Source of the DNA: Kribbella sp. NBC_00382
GTDB taxonomy: Bacteria; Actinomycetota; Actinomycetes; Propionibacteriales; Kribbellaceae
Assembly (NCBI RefSeq): GCF_036067295.1
Contig: NZ_CP107954.1
Coordinates: forward strand, 6,138,001-6,202,000
Direction of reading: 5' to 3'
DNA: 64,000 bases
The translations under genes and the position numbers were made by a program. Shown here piece by piece: positions 1 through 8,928 of the stretch (position 1 is the first letter of the stretch; each line of letters opens with the position of its first letter). The notes below the pieces were generated by a model. That model saw only the letters and a list, made by a program, of their open reading frames with translations. It was not told the DNA's origin and did not search any database.

Positions 1-921
1 CTGTAGAAGCAGATTGAGCGCGAGCTGGAATCCGCTCAGGGATGCGTAGAAGGCGCCGGTGATGGCGAGGCCGGCGACGAAGCTGCGCTTGGTGAACAGC
101 GAGGGCGTGATCACTGGGTGCTTGCTGCGTCGTTCGGAGGCGACGAACAGCGCCAAGGAGACGATTGAGCCGGCCATCGACAGGTAGGTCCACAGTGGCC
201 AGCCGAGTTCGCGGCCTTGGATCAGCGGGATGATCAGCAGCGCCGAGGACAGAGTGAGGAGAGCGACGCCGCCGAGGTCGAGTCGGGCGGTCTCGTCCTC
301 ACCGGTCTTGGCGGGCAGGATTCGCCAGGCGAGGGCCAGGGCGACGATGCCGATCGGCACGTTGATCAGGAAGATCGAGCGCCACTGGCTGCCGAACAGG
401 TCGAGGTGCAGCAACCAGCCGGCCAGGATCGGTCCGGCGACGGTCGCGAGTCCCATCACGGGACCGAACGGGATGAGTGCTTTGCGCAGCAACTGCGGTG
501 GGAAGACGACCTTCACCATCGCGAAGCCCTGCGGGATCATCACGGCGCCGAACAGTCCTTGCAGGATGCGTGCGGTGATCAGGAAGGCGACACCGGGGGC
601 CAGGCCGCAGGCGAGCGAGGCGAGGGTGAAGCCGGTCATGCCGAGCAGGAACAGCCGGCGGCGACCGAACAGGTCACCTAGTCGGCCGGACGTGATCAGG
701 CCGATCGCGAAGGCGGCGGTGTAGGCGGTGAGGACCCATTGCAGGGTCGTCTCACTACCGCCGAGGTCGGCGCGGATGGATGGGCCGGCCAGGTTGGCGA
801 TCGTCGAGTCGATCACGTCCATCACGTCGGCGATGAAGACGACGGCGAGGACGAGCCAGGCCTGGCGCAGAGGAAACGGAGCGATACTCGACGCTTCTAA
901 CGAACGTTGTTCTATAGTCAC
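1..921 (-). CDS. MFS drug exporter, DHA2 (EmrB/QacA) type, 3' end outside window
   Basis: Reading the minus strand from the GTG at 921 gives about 307 codons without a stop to the window edge. Hydrophobic helices alternate with short loops. The first helix carries a VFIADVMDVIDSTIANLA stretch, followed by LQWVLTAYTAAFAIGL and a GRLGDLFGRRRLFLLG loop, which is the MFS signature between helices 2 and 3. This places it in the 14-helix DHA2 proton-driven exporters that pump out hydrophobic drugs. The C-terminal part is missing. It is divergent from a TetR gene, the usual arrangement for a substrate-induced pump. A TTGACA/TAGAAC promoter puts the transcript start at or next to the GTG, so the mRNA is probably leaderless. 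The substrate cannot be told from sequence. Confidence 0.9.
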   Translation of the reverse strand, partial: MTIEQRSLEASSIAPFPLRQAWLVLAVVFIADVMDVIDSTIANLAGPSIRADLGGSETTLQWVLTAYTAAFAIGLITSGRLGDLFGRRRLFLLGMTGFTLASLACGLAPGVAFLITARILQGLFGAVMIPQGFAMVKVVFPPQLLRKALIPFGPVMGLATVAGPILAGWLLHLDLFGSQWRSIFLINVPIGIVALALAWRILPAKTGEDETARLDLGGVALLTLSSALLIIPLIQGRELGWPLWTYLSMAGSIVSLALFVASERRSKHPVITPSLFTKRSFVAGLAITGAFYASLSGFQLALNLLLQ

Positions 922-951
922 GAACTAAGTTCTACGCTTGGAACATTGTTC
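902..951. promoter_or_regulatory. Three tandem TetR operators, GAAC-N3-GTTC
   Basis: Three perfect palindromes of the form GAAC-N3-GTTC lie at 902-912, 922-932 and 941-951, with centres 20 and 19 bases apart, so all face nearly the same side of the helix. The middle one covers the -10 region of the MFS promoter, the right one overlaps the -35 element of the tetR promoter, and the left one lies just inside the MFS coding region. This fits cooperative autoregulation by the adjacent TetR protein. Binding by that protein is inferred. Confidence 0.75.
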
Positions 952-958
952 GTGTCAA
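929..958 (-). promoter_or_regulatory. Promoter of the MFS exporter gene
   Basis: On the minus strand TTGACA (958-953) is followed after 18 bases by TAGAAC (934-929). Transcription would start around 922, one base before the GTG at 921, implying a leaderless message. Two of the three TetR-type operators lie on this promoter. Confidence 0.5.
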
Positions 959-967
959 CTGTAGGGT
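938..967 (+). promoter_or_regulatory. Promoter of the tetR gene
   Basis: TTGGAA (938-943) and TAGGGT (962-967) are separated by 18 bases and end seven bases before the ATG at 975. No Shine-Dalgarno sequence fits in between, so this transcript also looks leaderless. It overlaps the divergent exporter promoter. Confidence 0.45.
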
Positions 968-974
968 CGGTCAC

Positions 975-1673
975 ATGCCAGTCGATCCGAGAGAACGCCG
1001 TGCCGCCCGCCACGCTCAGCCGGCCGCAGCGCCGGTCCGCCAGACCCGGCGCAAAGACCCGATCACCGTCGACCGGATCACCGACGCGGCGCTCGAGGTC
1101 GTCGCCACCCAGGGGTACGACGCCCTGACGATGCGGAGCGTCGCCGCCGTCCTGAACACCGGGCCGGCCTCGCTGTACGCGCACGTCGTCAACAAAGCGG
1201 ACATCGACGAGCTGATCATCGGCCGGCTCTGCTCCCAGCTGGTACTACCAACACCCGACCGGTCGGCCTGGCGCGAGCAGATCCACGACGTCTGCGCCCA
1301 GGCCCGCGACCAGTACCTGAAGTACCCCGGCATCTCCCGCGCCGCCCTGGCGATGGTCTCCACCAATCTCGACGTCCTACGCGTCAACGAAGGAATGCTG
1401 GCCATCTTGCTTGCCGGCGGCATCGAATCGCAGACGGCAGCCTGGGCCATCGATGCCCTCTGGCTCTATACCTGCGCCTACGCGCTGGAGCGTTCGCTGG
1501 TCGCACAGCATGAGGACTGGGTGGTCAGCCGCAAGGATTTGGTCGAGCGGTTCAGCGCGCTGCCCGCCGATCAGTTCCCCCAGATCCGGCGCCATGCGTT
1601 CCAGCTGACGGCCGGCATGGGCCATGAACGTTTCGACTTCACGCTGAACCTGATGATTGCCAACCTACGATGA
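975..1673 (+). CDS. TetR-family repressor of the exporter/UvrA-like module
   Basis: A 232-residue protein with an N-terminal TetR helix-turn-helix at about residues 33-77 (ITDAALEVVATQGYDALTMR, then VAAVLNTGPASLYAHVVNKA), preceded by a basic tail. The C-terminal part is all-helical, as in TetR/AcrR ligand-binding domains of the TetR_C_1 kind. It is divergent from the MFS gene, and three GAAC-N3-GTTC palindromes lie between the two starts, so it most likely represses both itself and the pump until a toxic ligand binds. The downstream UvrA-like gene begins 4 bases after its stop and probably shares its transcript. Confidence 0.88.
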   Translation: MPVDPRERRAARHAQPAAAPVRQTRRKDPITVDRITDAALEVVATQGYDALTMRSVAAVLNTGPASLYAHVVNKADIDELIIGRLCSQLVLPTPDRSAWREQIHDVCAQARDQYLKYPGISRAALAMVSTNLDVLRVNEGMLAILLAGGIESQTAAWAIDALWLYTCAYALERSLVAQHEDWVVSRKDLVERFSALPADQFPQIRRHAFQLTAGMGHERFDFTLNLMIANLR

Positions 1674-1677
1674 CCAC

Positions 1678-4140
1678 ATGCATTGGGGCGAGCAGGTCGC
1701 AGTACGGGGTGCCCGGGTCCACAACCTGAAGAGTGTCGACGTCGACGTGCCGCTGCGGCAGCTCGTCGCGCTGACCGGCGTGTCCGGGTCGGGCAAGTCG
1801 TCGCTCGCGCTGGGGGTGCTTTATGCGGAGGGTTCGCGCCGGTACCTCGAAGCCTTGTCCTCGTACACGCGTCGGCGGCTGTCACAGGCTGCTCGCGCGG
1901 ACGTCGACGCCGTTGACGGGGTGCCGGCCGCGATCGCGCTGCACCAGCGTCCCGCAGTACCGGGTGTTCGCAGTACGTTCGGCACCGCGACGGAGCTGCT
2001 CAATTCGCTGCGCTTGATGTACTCGCGGCTGGGGGAGCACCTGTGTCCCAACGGCCATCGCGTGAAGCCGACGCTCGAGATCGCGTCGACCGCGCATCTC
2101 ACCTGTCCTGAGTGCGGCGAGCGCTTCGCAGTACCGGGTGCGGAGTCGTTCGCGTTCAACAGCGATGGCGCCTGCGAGACATGCGCGGGCACGGGCGAGA
2201 CGCGGCAGATCGACCAGGATTCGCTGGTACCGGACGAATCGCTCAGTATCGCCGACGGTGCTGTGGCTGCTTGGGGTTCGTTCGGCGCCGGCCTCCTGCC
2301 TCAGGTGGTCGCCCAGCTCGGCGTGCGAGTAGACGTGCCGTTCCAGGAGCTGACGCCGGCCGAACGCGAGATCGTGCTGCACGGCGAGGAGACCAAGCGG
2401 ACAGTTGTTGTCACGAGCAAGAAAGGCAACGCCTTCGAGCTCAACGCGACCTACCGCAACGCCAACCGGGTGATCGAGGACGCGCTGTCCAACGCCCAGA
2501 GCGAGAAGTCGCTCACCCGCCTCGACCGCTTCGTCCACGTCGCCGAATGCCCGGCCTGCCATGGCTCCCGACTCAACGAACGCGCGCGATCGGTACCCCT
2601 GAACGGCGTCACGCTCGACGTCGTCTCGACCTGGAGCCTCGACCGTACGACCGACTTCGTCCGCTCGTTGCCGGCGGCCGCGCCGACCGAACTCACCCGG
2701 ATGGCGGAGCAGATCGTCGACGCGTTCACCCCGACCGCCGAACACCTCCTCGGGCTCGGACTCGGTTACCTGTCGCTCGGCCGGGCGTCGCGCACGCTCT
2801 CGACCGGCGAGCTGCAGCGAGTACAGCTCAGCCGTACTCTGCGGAGCAGCGCGACCGGCCTGCTTTACGTCCTCGACGAGCCGTCCATCGGGCTGCACCC
2901 GAGCAACATCGACGCCCTGATGACGGTCGCGCGCCGCCTGGTCGAGACCGGGAACTCCGTGGTCCTCGTCGACCACGACGTCCGGGTACTGCGCCATGCC
3001 GACTGGCTGATCGAGATCGGCCCGGGAGCCGGCGCGCACGGCGGCGAGATAGTTGCCACCGGCACCGTCGCGGACCTGTCCAAGTCGCCCACGTCGGTGA
3101 TCGGCGGCTTCCTCAGCGGCCAGGAGCGGACGGTCATCCGCCCCCGCGTGCCCCTCGACGACGTCTTCGAACACGGCCGGATCCGCCTCGAGACCGGCCC
3201 CCGCTTCACGCTTCAGGCTCTCGAAGCCTCGTTCCCCTTGCTGCGGCTGACGGCGGTCACCGGTGTATCCGGCTCAGGAAAGACGACGCTCGTACTCGAT
3301 AGCCTCGCCGCGGCGCTGACCGGCCACGCGCCGAAGCATGTACGGCACCTGGATGCCGGCGGCATCGACCGTACCGTCATCGTCGACGCCGTCCCGATCG
3401 GGCGCAATGTGCGCTCCACCGTGGCGACGTACAGCGGCGTCCTCGACGACCTCCGCCGGGCCTTCGCCGCCACCCCCGAGGCGCGGGCGCGTGGCCTCAA
3501 AGCAGCGGACTTCTCCTACAACACCGGCAGCCTGCGCTGCCCCCAATGCGACGGTACCGGCCAAATCTCCCTGGACGTGCAGTTCCTCCCCGACGTCGAT
3601 ATCCCTTGCCCCCTGTGCGAAGGCCGCCGCTACAGCCCCGACGCCGACACGATCACCCTCGACGGCCTGACCATGGCCGAAGCCCTGTCCCTGAACGTCG
3701 AACAGGCCCGCACAAAGTTCACCACCCTGCGGAAGATGCAAGCCCGCCTACGCACCCTCGACGAGGTAGGCCTCGGCTACCTCCTCCTGGGCGAGGCAAC
3801 CCCAGCCCTCTCCGGCGGCGAGGCCCAACGCCTCAAGCTCGTCGCCGACCTCGAGAAGCCCCAGCAAGGCACCCTCTTCATCTTCGACGAACCGAGCGTC
3901 GGCCTCCACCCCGCCGACATCCGAGTCCTCCTAGCAGTCTTCGACCGCCTCATCACCGCCGGCGCCACCGTCATAGTCATCGAACACGACCTGGACATGA
4001 TCGCCAACGCCGACTACGTCCTAGACCTAGGCCCCGGCGGCGGCACCCAAGGCGGCCAAATCGTCGCCGCCACCACCCCCGCCCTCCTCCCACATATCAA
4101 ACAAAGCCTCACCGGCCAGTACCTCCGCCGAGTTGACTGA
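1678..4140 (+). CDS. UvrA-like ABC ATPase without the UvrB-binding domain (drug-resistance type)
   Basis: About 820 residues with two ABC ATPase halves. Walker A motifs GVSGSGKSS (residues 35-43) and GVSGSGKTT (about 530) pair with signatures LSTGELQRVQLSR (about 375) and LSGGEAQRLKL (about 710). Zinc-type cysteine pairs CPEC, CETC, CPQC and CPLC are present. Full UvrA has about 950 residues. Here the chain runs almost directly from the LRLMYSRLGEHLCPNGH segment to CPECGERF and the FAFNSDGACETCAGTG segment, skipping roughly 110 residues that in UvrA form the UvrB-binding domain. This matches class II UvrA paralogues such as DrrC, linked to self-resistance against DNA-binding drugs. The ATG at 1678 is preferred over a TTG at 1657, which lies inside tetR. 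The MFS/TetR neighbours support a role in drug defence. Confidence 0.88.
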   Translation: MHWGEQVAVRGARVHNLKSVDVDVPLRQLVALTGVSGSGKSSLALGVLYAEGSRRYLEALSSYTRRRLSQAARADVDAVDGVPAAIALHQRPAVPGVRSTFGTATELLNSLRLMYSRLGEHLCPNGHRVKPTLEIASTAHLTCPECGERFAVPGAESFAFNSDGACETCAGTGETRQIDQDSLVPDESLSIADGAVAAWGSFGAGLLPQVVAQLGVRVDVPFQELTPAEREIVLHGEETKRTVVVTSKKGNAFELNATYRNANRVIEDALSNAQSEKSLTRLDRFVHVAECPACHGSRLNERARSVPLNGVTLDVVSTWSLDRTTDFVRSLPAAAPTELTRMAEQIVDAFTPTAEHLLGLGLGYLSLGRASRTLSTGELQRVQLSRTLRSSATGLLYVLDEPSIGLHPSNIDALMTVARRLVETGNSVVLVDHDVRVLRHADWLIEIGPGAGAHGGEIVATGTVADLSKSPTSVIGGFLSGQERTVIRPRVPLDDVFEHGRIRLETGPRFTLQALEASFPLLRLTAVTGVSGSGKTTLVLDSLAAALTGHAPKHVRHLDAGGIDRTVIVDAVPIGRNVRSTVATYSGVLDDLRRAFAATPEARARGLKAADFSYNTGSLRCPQCDGTGQISLDVQFLPDVDIPCPLCEGRRYSPDADTITLDGLTMAEALSLNVEQARTKFTTLRKMQARLRTLDEVGLGYLLLGEATPALSGGEAQRLKLVADLEKPQQGTLFIFDEPSVGLHPADIRVLLAVFDRLITAGATVIVIEHDLDMIANADYVLDLGPGGGTQGGQIVAATTPALLPHIKQSLTGQYLRRVD

Positions 4141-4160
4141 TCGGAGCGTCGGGCGGGTGA

Positions 4161-4177
4161 GCGATGGAGGAGCGAGC
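4161..4177 (+). repeat. 17-bp dispersed intergenic repeat, copy 1
   Basis: GCGATGGAGGAGCGAGC occurs here, just after the uvrA-like gene, and once more in reverse orientation at 48065-48081, again just after a stop codon. Both copies are followed or flanked by GAGCGAGCGGG. Function unknown. Confidence 0.5.
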
Positions 4178-4229
4178 GGGAGCCTGGCCATGGGGGAGTA
4201 CATCTCCGTCGACTAGAGTCGGCGATGTC

Positions 4230-4325
4230 ATCGACGGCTGATGCAGGAACCCGGTGTGAGTCCGGGGCGGTCCCGCCACTGTGACCGGGGTAGACCCGGG
4301 AGTCAGGAACTGCTGCTGTCGTACC
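4230..4325 (+). ncRNA. Cobalamin riboswitch upstream of cobN
   Basis: The core GGGGCGGTCCCGCCACTGTGA (4264-4284) and the B12 box AGTCAGGAACTGCTGCTG (4301-4318) are the hallmark conserved parts of the AdoCbl riboswitch. A P1 stem can form between CGACGGC (4232-4238) and GCTGTCG (4315-4321). The segment between it and the start codon holds GTGGACACCCC, which recurs after the second riboswitch, so it belongs to the leader and not to the coding region. Cobalamin binding should shut off cobN. Confidence 0.93.
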
Positions 4326-4368
4326 TGCCACCTGGGGCGTGGACACCCCGAGGAAGGACCGGCCGCGC

Positions 4369-7300
4369 GTGCCCGCGAACCTTTTGCTGCTCTCCACCGC
4401 CGATACCGACTTGCTGGCCGCTTCGCAAGCGCAAGCCGGCTGGAAGGTCGCCAACCCGGCCCGGGTCGAGCTCGATGGCGTTCCCACCCTGCTTGACGGC
4501 GTCGAGGTCGTAGTGGTCCGCCTGCTGGGCGGTCGCCGCGCCTGGGAGGAGGGTCTCGACGCCGTCATCTCCTCGGGCATCCCCACGGTCGTACTGAGCG
4601 GCGAGGCAGCCCCCGACGCCGAGCTCATGTCGATGTCGACCGTCCCCGCCGGCGCCGTCACCGAGGCCCTCGCGTACCTCCGCGAGGGCGGCTCCGAAAA
4701 CCTCCAAAACCTCGCAGGCTTCCTCCGAGACACCATCCTGCTCACCGGCGACGAGTTCGACCCACCCAAAACCCTCCCGACCTACGGGATCCGCGCCGGC
4801 CGTACCTTCGCCAAGGACCACAGGCCAGTAGTCGGCATCGTCTACTACCGCGCCCACGAGATTTCCGGCAACACCGCCTTCGTCGACGCCCTCGCCACCG
4901 CGATCGAGCAGGCCGGCGCCCAGCCCCTTCCCCTGTACTGCGGAACGCTGCGCGGCCTAGACCCCACGCACGAAGACAACGCCGACCTCTTCACCCTGCT
5001 CAAGGAATGTGACGTCCTAGTCACCACCCTCCTCGCAGCAGGCGGCACCGTCGCCTCCAACGCAACAGCTGGCGGCGACGACTCCTGGGACGCCGGCGCG
5101 CTCGCGTCCCTCGACATCCCTCTCCTTCAAGGCCTCGCGCTGACCTCGACCAGGGAGCAGTGGCTCGAGAGCGACGCCGCGATCAGCCCGCTCGACGCCG
5201 CCACCCAGGTCGCGATCCCCGAGTTCGACGGCCGCCTCATCACCATCCCGTTCTCCTTCAAGGCGTACGACGCCGAGGGCATCGCCAGCTACGCACCCGA
5301 CGAGGAGCGCTGCGCCAGGCTCGCCGGCATCGCAGTAGCCCAGGCCAAGCTCCGCCACGTAGAACCCAAAGACAAGAAGCTAGCGCTCGTACTCTCGTCG
5401 TACCCGACCAAGCACGCCCGGATCGGCAACGCCGTCGGCCTCGACACGCCGGCCTCAGCGGTCGTCATCCTCGGCCAGCTCAAGGACGCCGGCTACGACC
5501 TCGGCCCCGACCTCAACCTCGACGAACTCCAGGGCGCTGACGGCGCCGACGGCCTGATCCACCGGCTGATCGCGGCCGGCGGTCACGATGTCGACTGGCT
5601 GACCGACGAGCAGCTGTCGAGCGCAGTCGCGAAGATCCCGCTCTCGACGTACCAGCACTGGTTCGGCAAAACCCCCGAAACGTTGCAGCAAGCAATGATC
5701 GAGGCGTGGGGTGAGGCACCCGGTTCCCTGTACGTCGACCAGTCCGGCCCCGAGCCGGCGATCGCTCTGGCGGCGCTCCAGTTCGGCAACGTAGTACTGA
5801 TGATCCAGCCGCCCCGCGGATTCGGCGAGAACCCGGTCGCGATCTACCACGACCCGGACATGGCGCCGTCGCACCACTACCTCGCGGCATACCGCTGGCT
5901 CGAGGCGCCCGTAGAAGAGGGCGGTTTCGGCGCCCACGCGGTCGTCCACCTCGGCAAGCACGGCACGCTGGAATGGCTGCCGGGCAAGGGCATCGGTATG
6001 GCCGCAGACTGCGCGCCCGACGCCGTACTGGGCAACCTTCCGCTCGTCTACCCGTTCATCGTCAACGACCCCGGCGAGGGCACGCAGGCCAAGCGCCGCG
6101 GGCATGCGGTGATCGTCGACCACCTGGTACCACCGATGGCGCGCGCCGAGACGTACGGCGACATGGCCAAGCTGGAGTACCTGCTTGACGAGTACGCGAC
6201 GGTCTCGGCGCTTGACCCGGACAAGGTCCCGACCCTGCGCGCCCAGATCTGGACCCTGATCCAGGCCGCCCAGCTGCACCATGATCTGCACACGTCCGAG
6301 AAGCCGGAGGACGAGGAGTTCGACGAGTTCGTCCTGCACCTCGACGGCTACCTCTGCGAGATCAAGGACGTCCAGATCCGCGACGGGCTGCACATCCTCG
6401 GCGGCGGGCCGGACGGCGAGGCACGGGTCAACCTCGTTCTCGCGGTATTGCGTGCGCAGCAGATGTGGGGTGGCGTCTCGGGCGCCGTGCCCGGGTTGCG
6501 GGCCGCGCTCGGCCAGACCTTCGGCGTCGACGAGGCTGCCATGCTGGAGAACCCGGGCGTCGCAGTACCGGAGCTGAAGGACCTCGCGACATTGGCTGAT
6601 CTCCCCGCCGTGAGCGGTGCCGACGGTGTGGACCTGCTGGAGGCCGTCGCGCGCAAGCTGGTCGTCGGGATGGAGACGCTCGCGTGGGATGCCGCCAAGG
6701 TCCCGGTCGTCATCGAGGAAGTACTCGGGCGCTCATCAATCCAGGTTGAGAAGTCGTTGCAGTTCGCGGCGGATGAGGTCGTACCGCGGCTGGCCCGCAC
6801 CGGCGATGAGCTGACCAACGTACTGCGCGCGCTCGCCGGCCGATTCGTCGAGGCCGGCCCGTCGGGTTCGCCCACTCGCGGCCTGGTGAACGTCCTGCCG
6901 ACCGGACGGAACTTCTACGCGGTCGACCCCAAGGCGATCCCGAGCCGCAACGCCTGGGACGTCGGCGTCGCGCTCGCCGACTCGCTGCTCGCCAGGCACA
7001 AGGCGGAGACGGGGGAGTGGCCGCGATCGGTCGGCCTGACCGTCTGGGGAACGTCCGCGATGCGCACCCAGGGCGACGACCTCGCCGAGGTGCTCTGGCT
7101 GCTCGGCTGCCGCCCGGTCTGGGACGAGGCTTCGCGCCGCGTCACCGGGTTCGAGGTCGTCCCGCTCGAGGAGCTCGGCCGGCCGCGCGTCGACGTGACG
7201 ATCCGGATCTCGGGCTTCTTCCGGGATGCGTTCCCGCATGTCGTCTCGCTGCTCGACGAAGCGGTCCGGACAGTCGCCGCGCTGGATGAGGATGCCGAGA

Positions 7301-8088
7301 GCAACTACCTCCGGGCGCACGTCGACGCTGATGTTGCTGCTGGCAACGACATGCGCTCGTCGACCGCGCGCGTGTTCGGGTCCAAGCCCGGCTCGTACGG
7401 CGCTGGGCTGCTGCCGCTCGTTGACGCGCGCAACTGGCGTACCGATGCTGAGCTGGCAGAGGTCTACGCGGTCTGGGGCGGGTATGCGTACGGCAAGGAC
7501 CTCGACGGCGCGGAGGCTCGCCCGTCGATGGAGCGGGCCTACGCTCGGATCCAGGTCGCGGCCAAGAACGCGGACACCCGCGAGCACGACATCATGGATT
7601 CGGACGACTACTTCCAGTACCACGGGGGCATGGTCGCGATGGTCCGGCACCTGACCGGTTCCAACCCCAAGGCGTACATCGGCGACTCCGCAGTACCGGC
7701 CCAGGTGAAGACTCGGAGCCTGGAAGAGGAGACCAAGCGCGTCTTCCGGGCCCGCGTGGTGAACCCGCGGTGGATGGCGGCGATGCAGCGGCACGGGTAC
7801 AAGGGCGCCTTCGAGATGGCGGCGACGGTGGACTACCTGTTCGGGTACGACGCCACGGCCGGCGTGGTCGACGACTGGATGTACGAGACGCTGACCACGG
7901 AGTACGTCGCGAACCCGGAGATCGCCGAGTTCTTCCGCAAGTCCAACCCCTGGGCGCGGCACGGGATCGCCGAGCGGCTGCTCGAGGCCGCCCAGCGTGG
8001 ATTGTGGGCCGAGCCGACCGAGGAAGCACTGGAAACCCTGCGCACTGCGGTTCTGGAAACAGAAGGTGACATCGAGGATCGCGGCTGA
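4369..8088 (+). CDS. cobN: Cobaltochelatase large subunit CobN
   Basis: About 1,239 residues, full length for CobN/BchH-type chelatase subunits, which insert Co2+ into hydrogenobyrinic acid a,c-diamide in the aerobic B12 route using ATP hydrolysed by a partner AAA+ complex. The conserved HLGKHGTLEWLPGKG motif lies at about residue 525-540, and the SNPWARHGIAERLLEA segment near the C-terminus is typical. The GTG at 4369 has AGGAAGGA 10 bases upstream. An in-frame GTG at 4339 is rejected because it lies in a GTGGACACCC leader motif repeated after the other riboswitch. The gene is under a cobalamin riboswitch. Its partner is probably the fused ChlI/ChlD protein at 9430-11760. Confidence 0.96.
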   Translation: MPANLLLLSTADTDLLAASQAQAGWKVANPARVELDGVPTLLDGVEVVVVRLLGGRRAWEEGLDAVISSGIPTVVLSGEAAPDAELMSMSTVPAGAVTEALAYLREGGSENLQNLAGFLRDTILLTGDEFDPPKTLPTYGIRAGRTFAKDHRPVVGIVYYRAHEISGNTAFVDALATAIEQAGAQPLPLYCGTLRGLDPTHEDNADLFTLLKECDVLVTTLLAAGGTVASNATAGGDDSWDAGALASLDIPLLQGLALTSTREQWLESDAAISPLDAATQVAIPEFDGRLITIPFSFKAYDAEGIASYAPDEERCARLAGIAVAQAKLRHVEPKDKKLALVLSSYPTKHARIGNAVGLDTPASAVVILGQLKDAGYDLGPDLNLDELQGADGADGLIHRLIAAGGHDVDWLTDEQLSSAVAKIPLSTYQHWFGKTPETLQQAMIEAWGEAPGSLYVDQSGPEPAIALAALQFGNVVLMIQPPRGFGENPVAIYHDPDMAPSHHYLAAYRWLEAPVEEGGFGAHAVVHLGKHGTLEWLPGKGIGMAADCAPDAVLGNLPLVYPFIVNDPGEGTQAKRRGHAVIVDHLVPPMARAETYGDMAKLEYLLDEYATVSALDPDKVPTLRAQIWTLIQAAQLHHDLHTSEKPEDEEFDEFVLHLDGYLCEIKDVQIRDGLHILGGGPDGEARVNLVLAVLRAQQMWGGVSGAVPGLRAALGQTFGVDEAAMLENPGVAVPELKDLATLADLPAVSGADGVDLLEAVARKLVVGMETLAWDAAKVPVVIEEVLGRSSIQVEKSLQFAADEVVPRLARTGDELTNVLRALAGRFVEAGPSGSPTRGLVNVLPTGRNFYAVDPKAIPSRNAWDVGVALADSLLARHKAETGEWPRSVGLTVWGTSAMRTQGDDLAEVLWLLGCRPVWDEASRRVTGFEVVPLEELGRPRVDVTIRISGFFRDAFPHVVSLLDEAVRTVAALDEDAESNYLRAHVDADVAAGNDMRSSTARVFGSKPGSYGAGLLPLVDARNWRTDAELAEVYAVWGGYAYGKDLDGAEARPSMERAYARIQVAAKNADTREHDIMDSDDYFQYHGGMVAMVRHLTGSNPKAYIGDSAVPAQVKTRSLEEETKRVFRARVVNPRWMAAMQRHGYKGAFEMAATVDYLFGYDATAGVVDDWMYETLTTEYVANPEIAEFFRKSNPWARHGIAERLLEAAQRGLWAEPTEEALETLRTAVLETEGDIEDRG

Positions 8089-8132
8089 GACATCCGGCCG
8101 CGGCGACGGCCAGGGTGTGATTGGGTGGACGC

Positions 8133-8888
8133 ATGGCGCCCGAACAGCTGAGAGTCCTGGTCACCAACGATGACGGCTACGAGTCCCTGGGGATCCAGGC
8201 GCTCGCTGCGGCCATGGAGGGCCTCGGCCATGCGGTGCAGGTGGTGGCGCCGTGGGACGACCAGAGCGGCGTCGGCAGCTCGCGCGCCGGGATGATCGGC
8301 AAGGCGGTCGCGTCGAAGACCGGTGAGAACGGGTTCATCGGGATCGACGGGACGCCGGCGTTGGCCGTCACACTCGCCCGGCTGGGCGCGTACGGGCCGT
8401 CGCCTGATGTGGTCGTATCCGGCATCAACAACGGGCAGAACATCGGCCCGATCCTGCACTCCGGTACGGTCGCCGCCGCGCTGACCGCCTCGAGCCAAGG
8501 GTTGTCGGGGCTCGCGATCAGCATCGACTCGGAGGACCCGCAGCACCTCGACACGGCGGGCGCGGTCGCGGCGGAAGCGCTCTCCTGGCTGCTGGAGCAG
8601 CCGCAGGGCACGGTCATCAACATCAACGTTCCCGACGTACCGATCGCTGAGCTGAAGGGCGCTCGTTGGGCGCGGCTCGTTGGTTATGACCGGTCCCGGC
8701 TGGTGCTGGAGAAGGCGCCGACGGGGGAGCCGGTGGTCGGCCTGGTACTGCGTGAGCCCCCGACCGAGACCGACACCGACGAGGCCTTGCTGCTCGCCGG
8801 GTACATCACCGTCACCCCGATCACCGGCGTCGGCGAACTCCCCGGCGACTCGGCCGCCACCCACCTCTCAGCCGCCTTCACCAACTGA
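8133..8888 (+). CDS. surE: SurE-type 5'/3'-nucleotidase
   Basis: A 251-residue protein with the SurE metal-site signature VTNDDGYES (residues 10-18) and the SGINNGQNIG segment (about residues 90-99), both needed for the Mg/Mn-dependent nucleoside monophosphate phosphatase reaction. The ATG at 8133 puts the TNDDG motif at the usual distance from the N-terminus; a TTG at 8121 is possible. It follows cobN by 44 bases in the same direction with no hairpin between, so it may be read from the riboswitch-controlled transcript. SurE is normally a stationary-phase phosphatase gene, and its place inside a B12 block is unusual. Confidence 0.88.
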   Translation: MAPEQLRVLVTNDDGYESLGIQALAAAMEGLGHAVQVVAPWDDQSGVGSSRAGMIGKAVASKTGENGFIGIDGTPALAVTLARLGAYGPSPDVVVSGINNGQNIGPILHSGTVAAALTASSQGLSGLAISIDSEDPQHLDTAGAVAAEALSWLLEQPQGTVININVPDVPIAELKGARWARLVGYDRSRLVLEKAPTGEPVVGLVLREPPTETDTDEALLLAGYITVTPITGVGELPGDSAATHLSAAFTN

Positions 8889-8928
8889 CACATCCGCCAC
8901 ACCCACCTTCCCCACCGCCCCACCGCCC

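Noticed and set aside
2112..3302. Plus-strand frame of 396 codons inside the uvrA-like gene
   Set aside because: Arg/Pro-rich alternative frame with no motifs; the uvrA-like frame is clearly coding.
4339..4368. GTG at 4339 as the cobN start
   Set aside because: It lies in a GTGGACACCC motif repeated in the second riboswitch leader, and the GTG at 4369 has a proper ribosome site.
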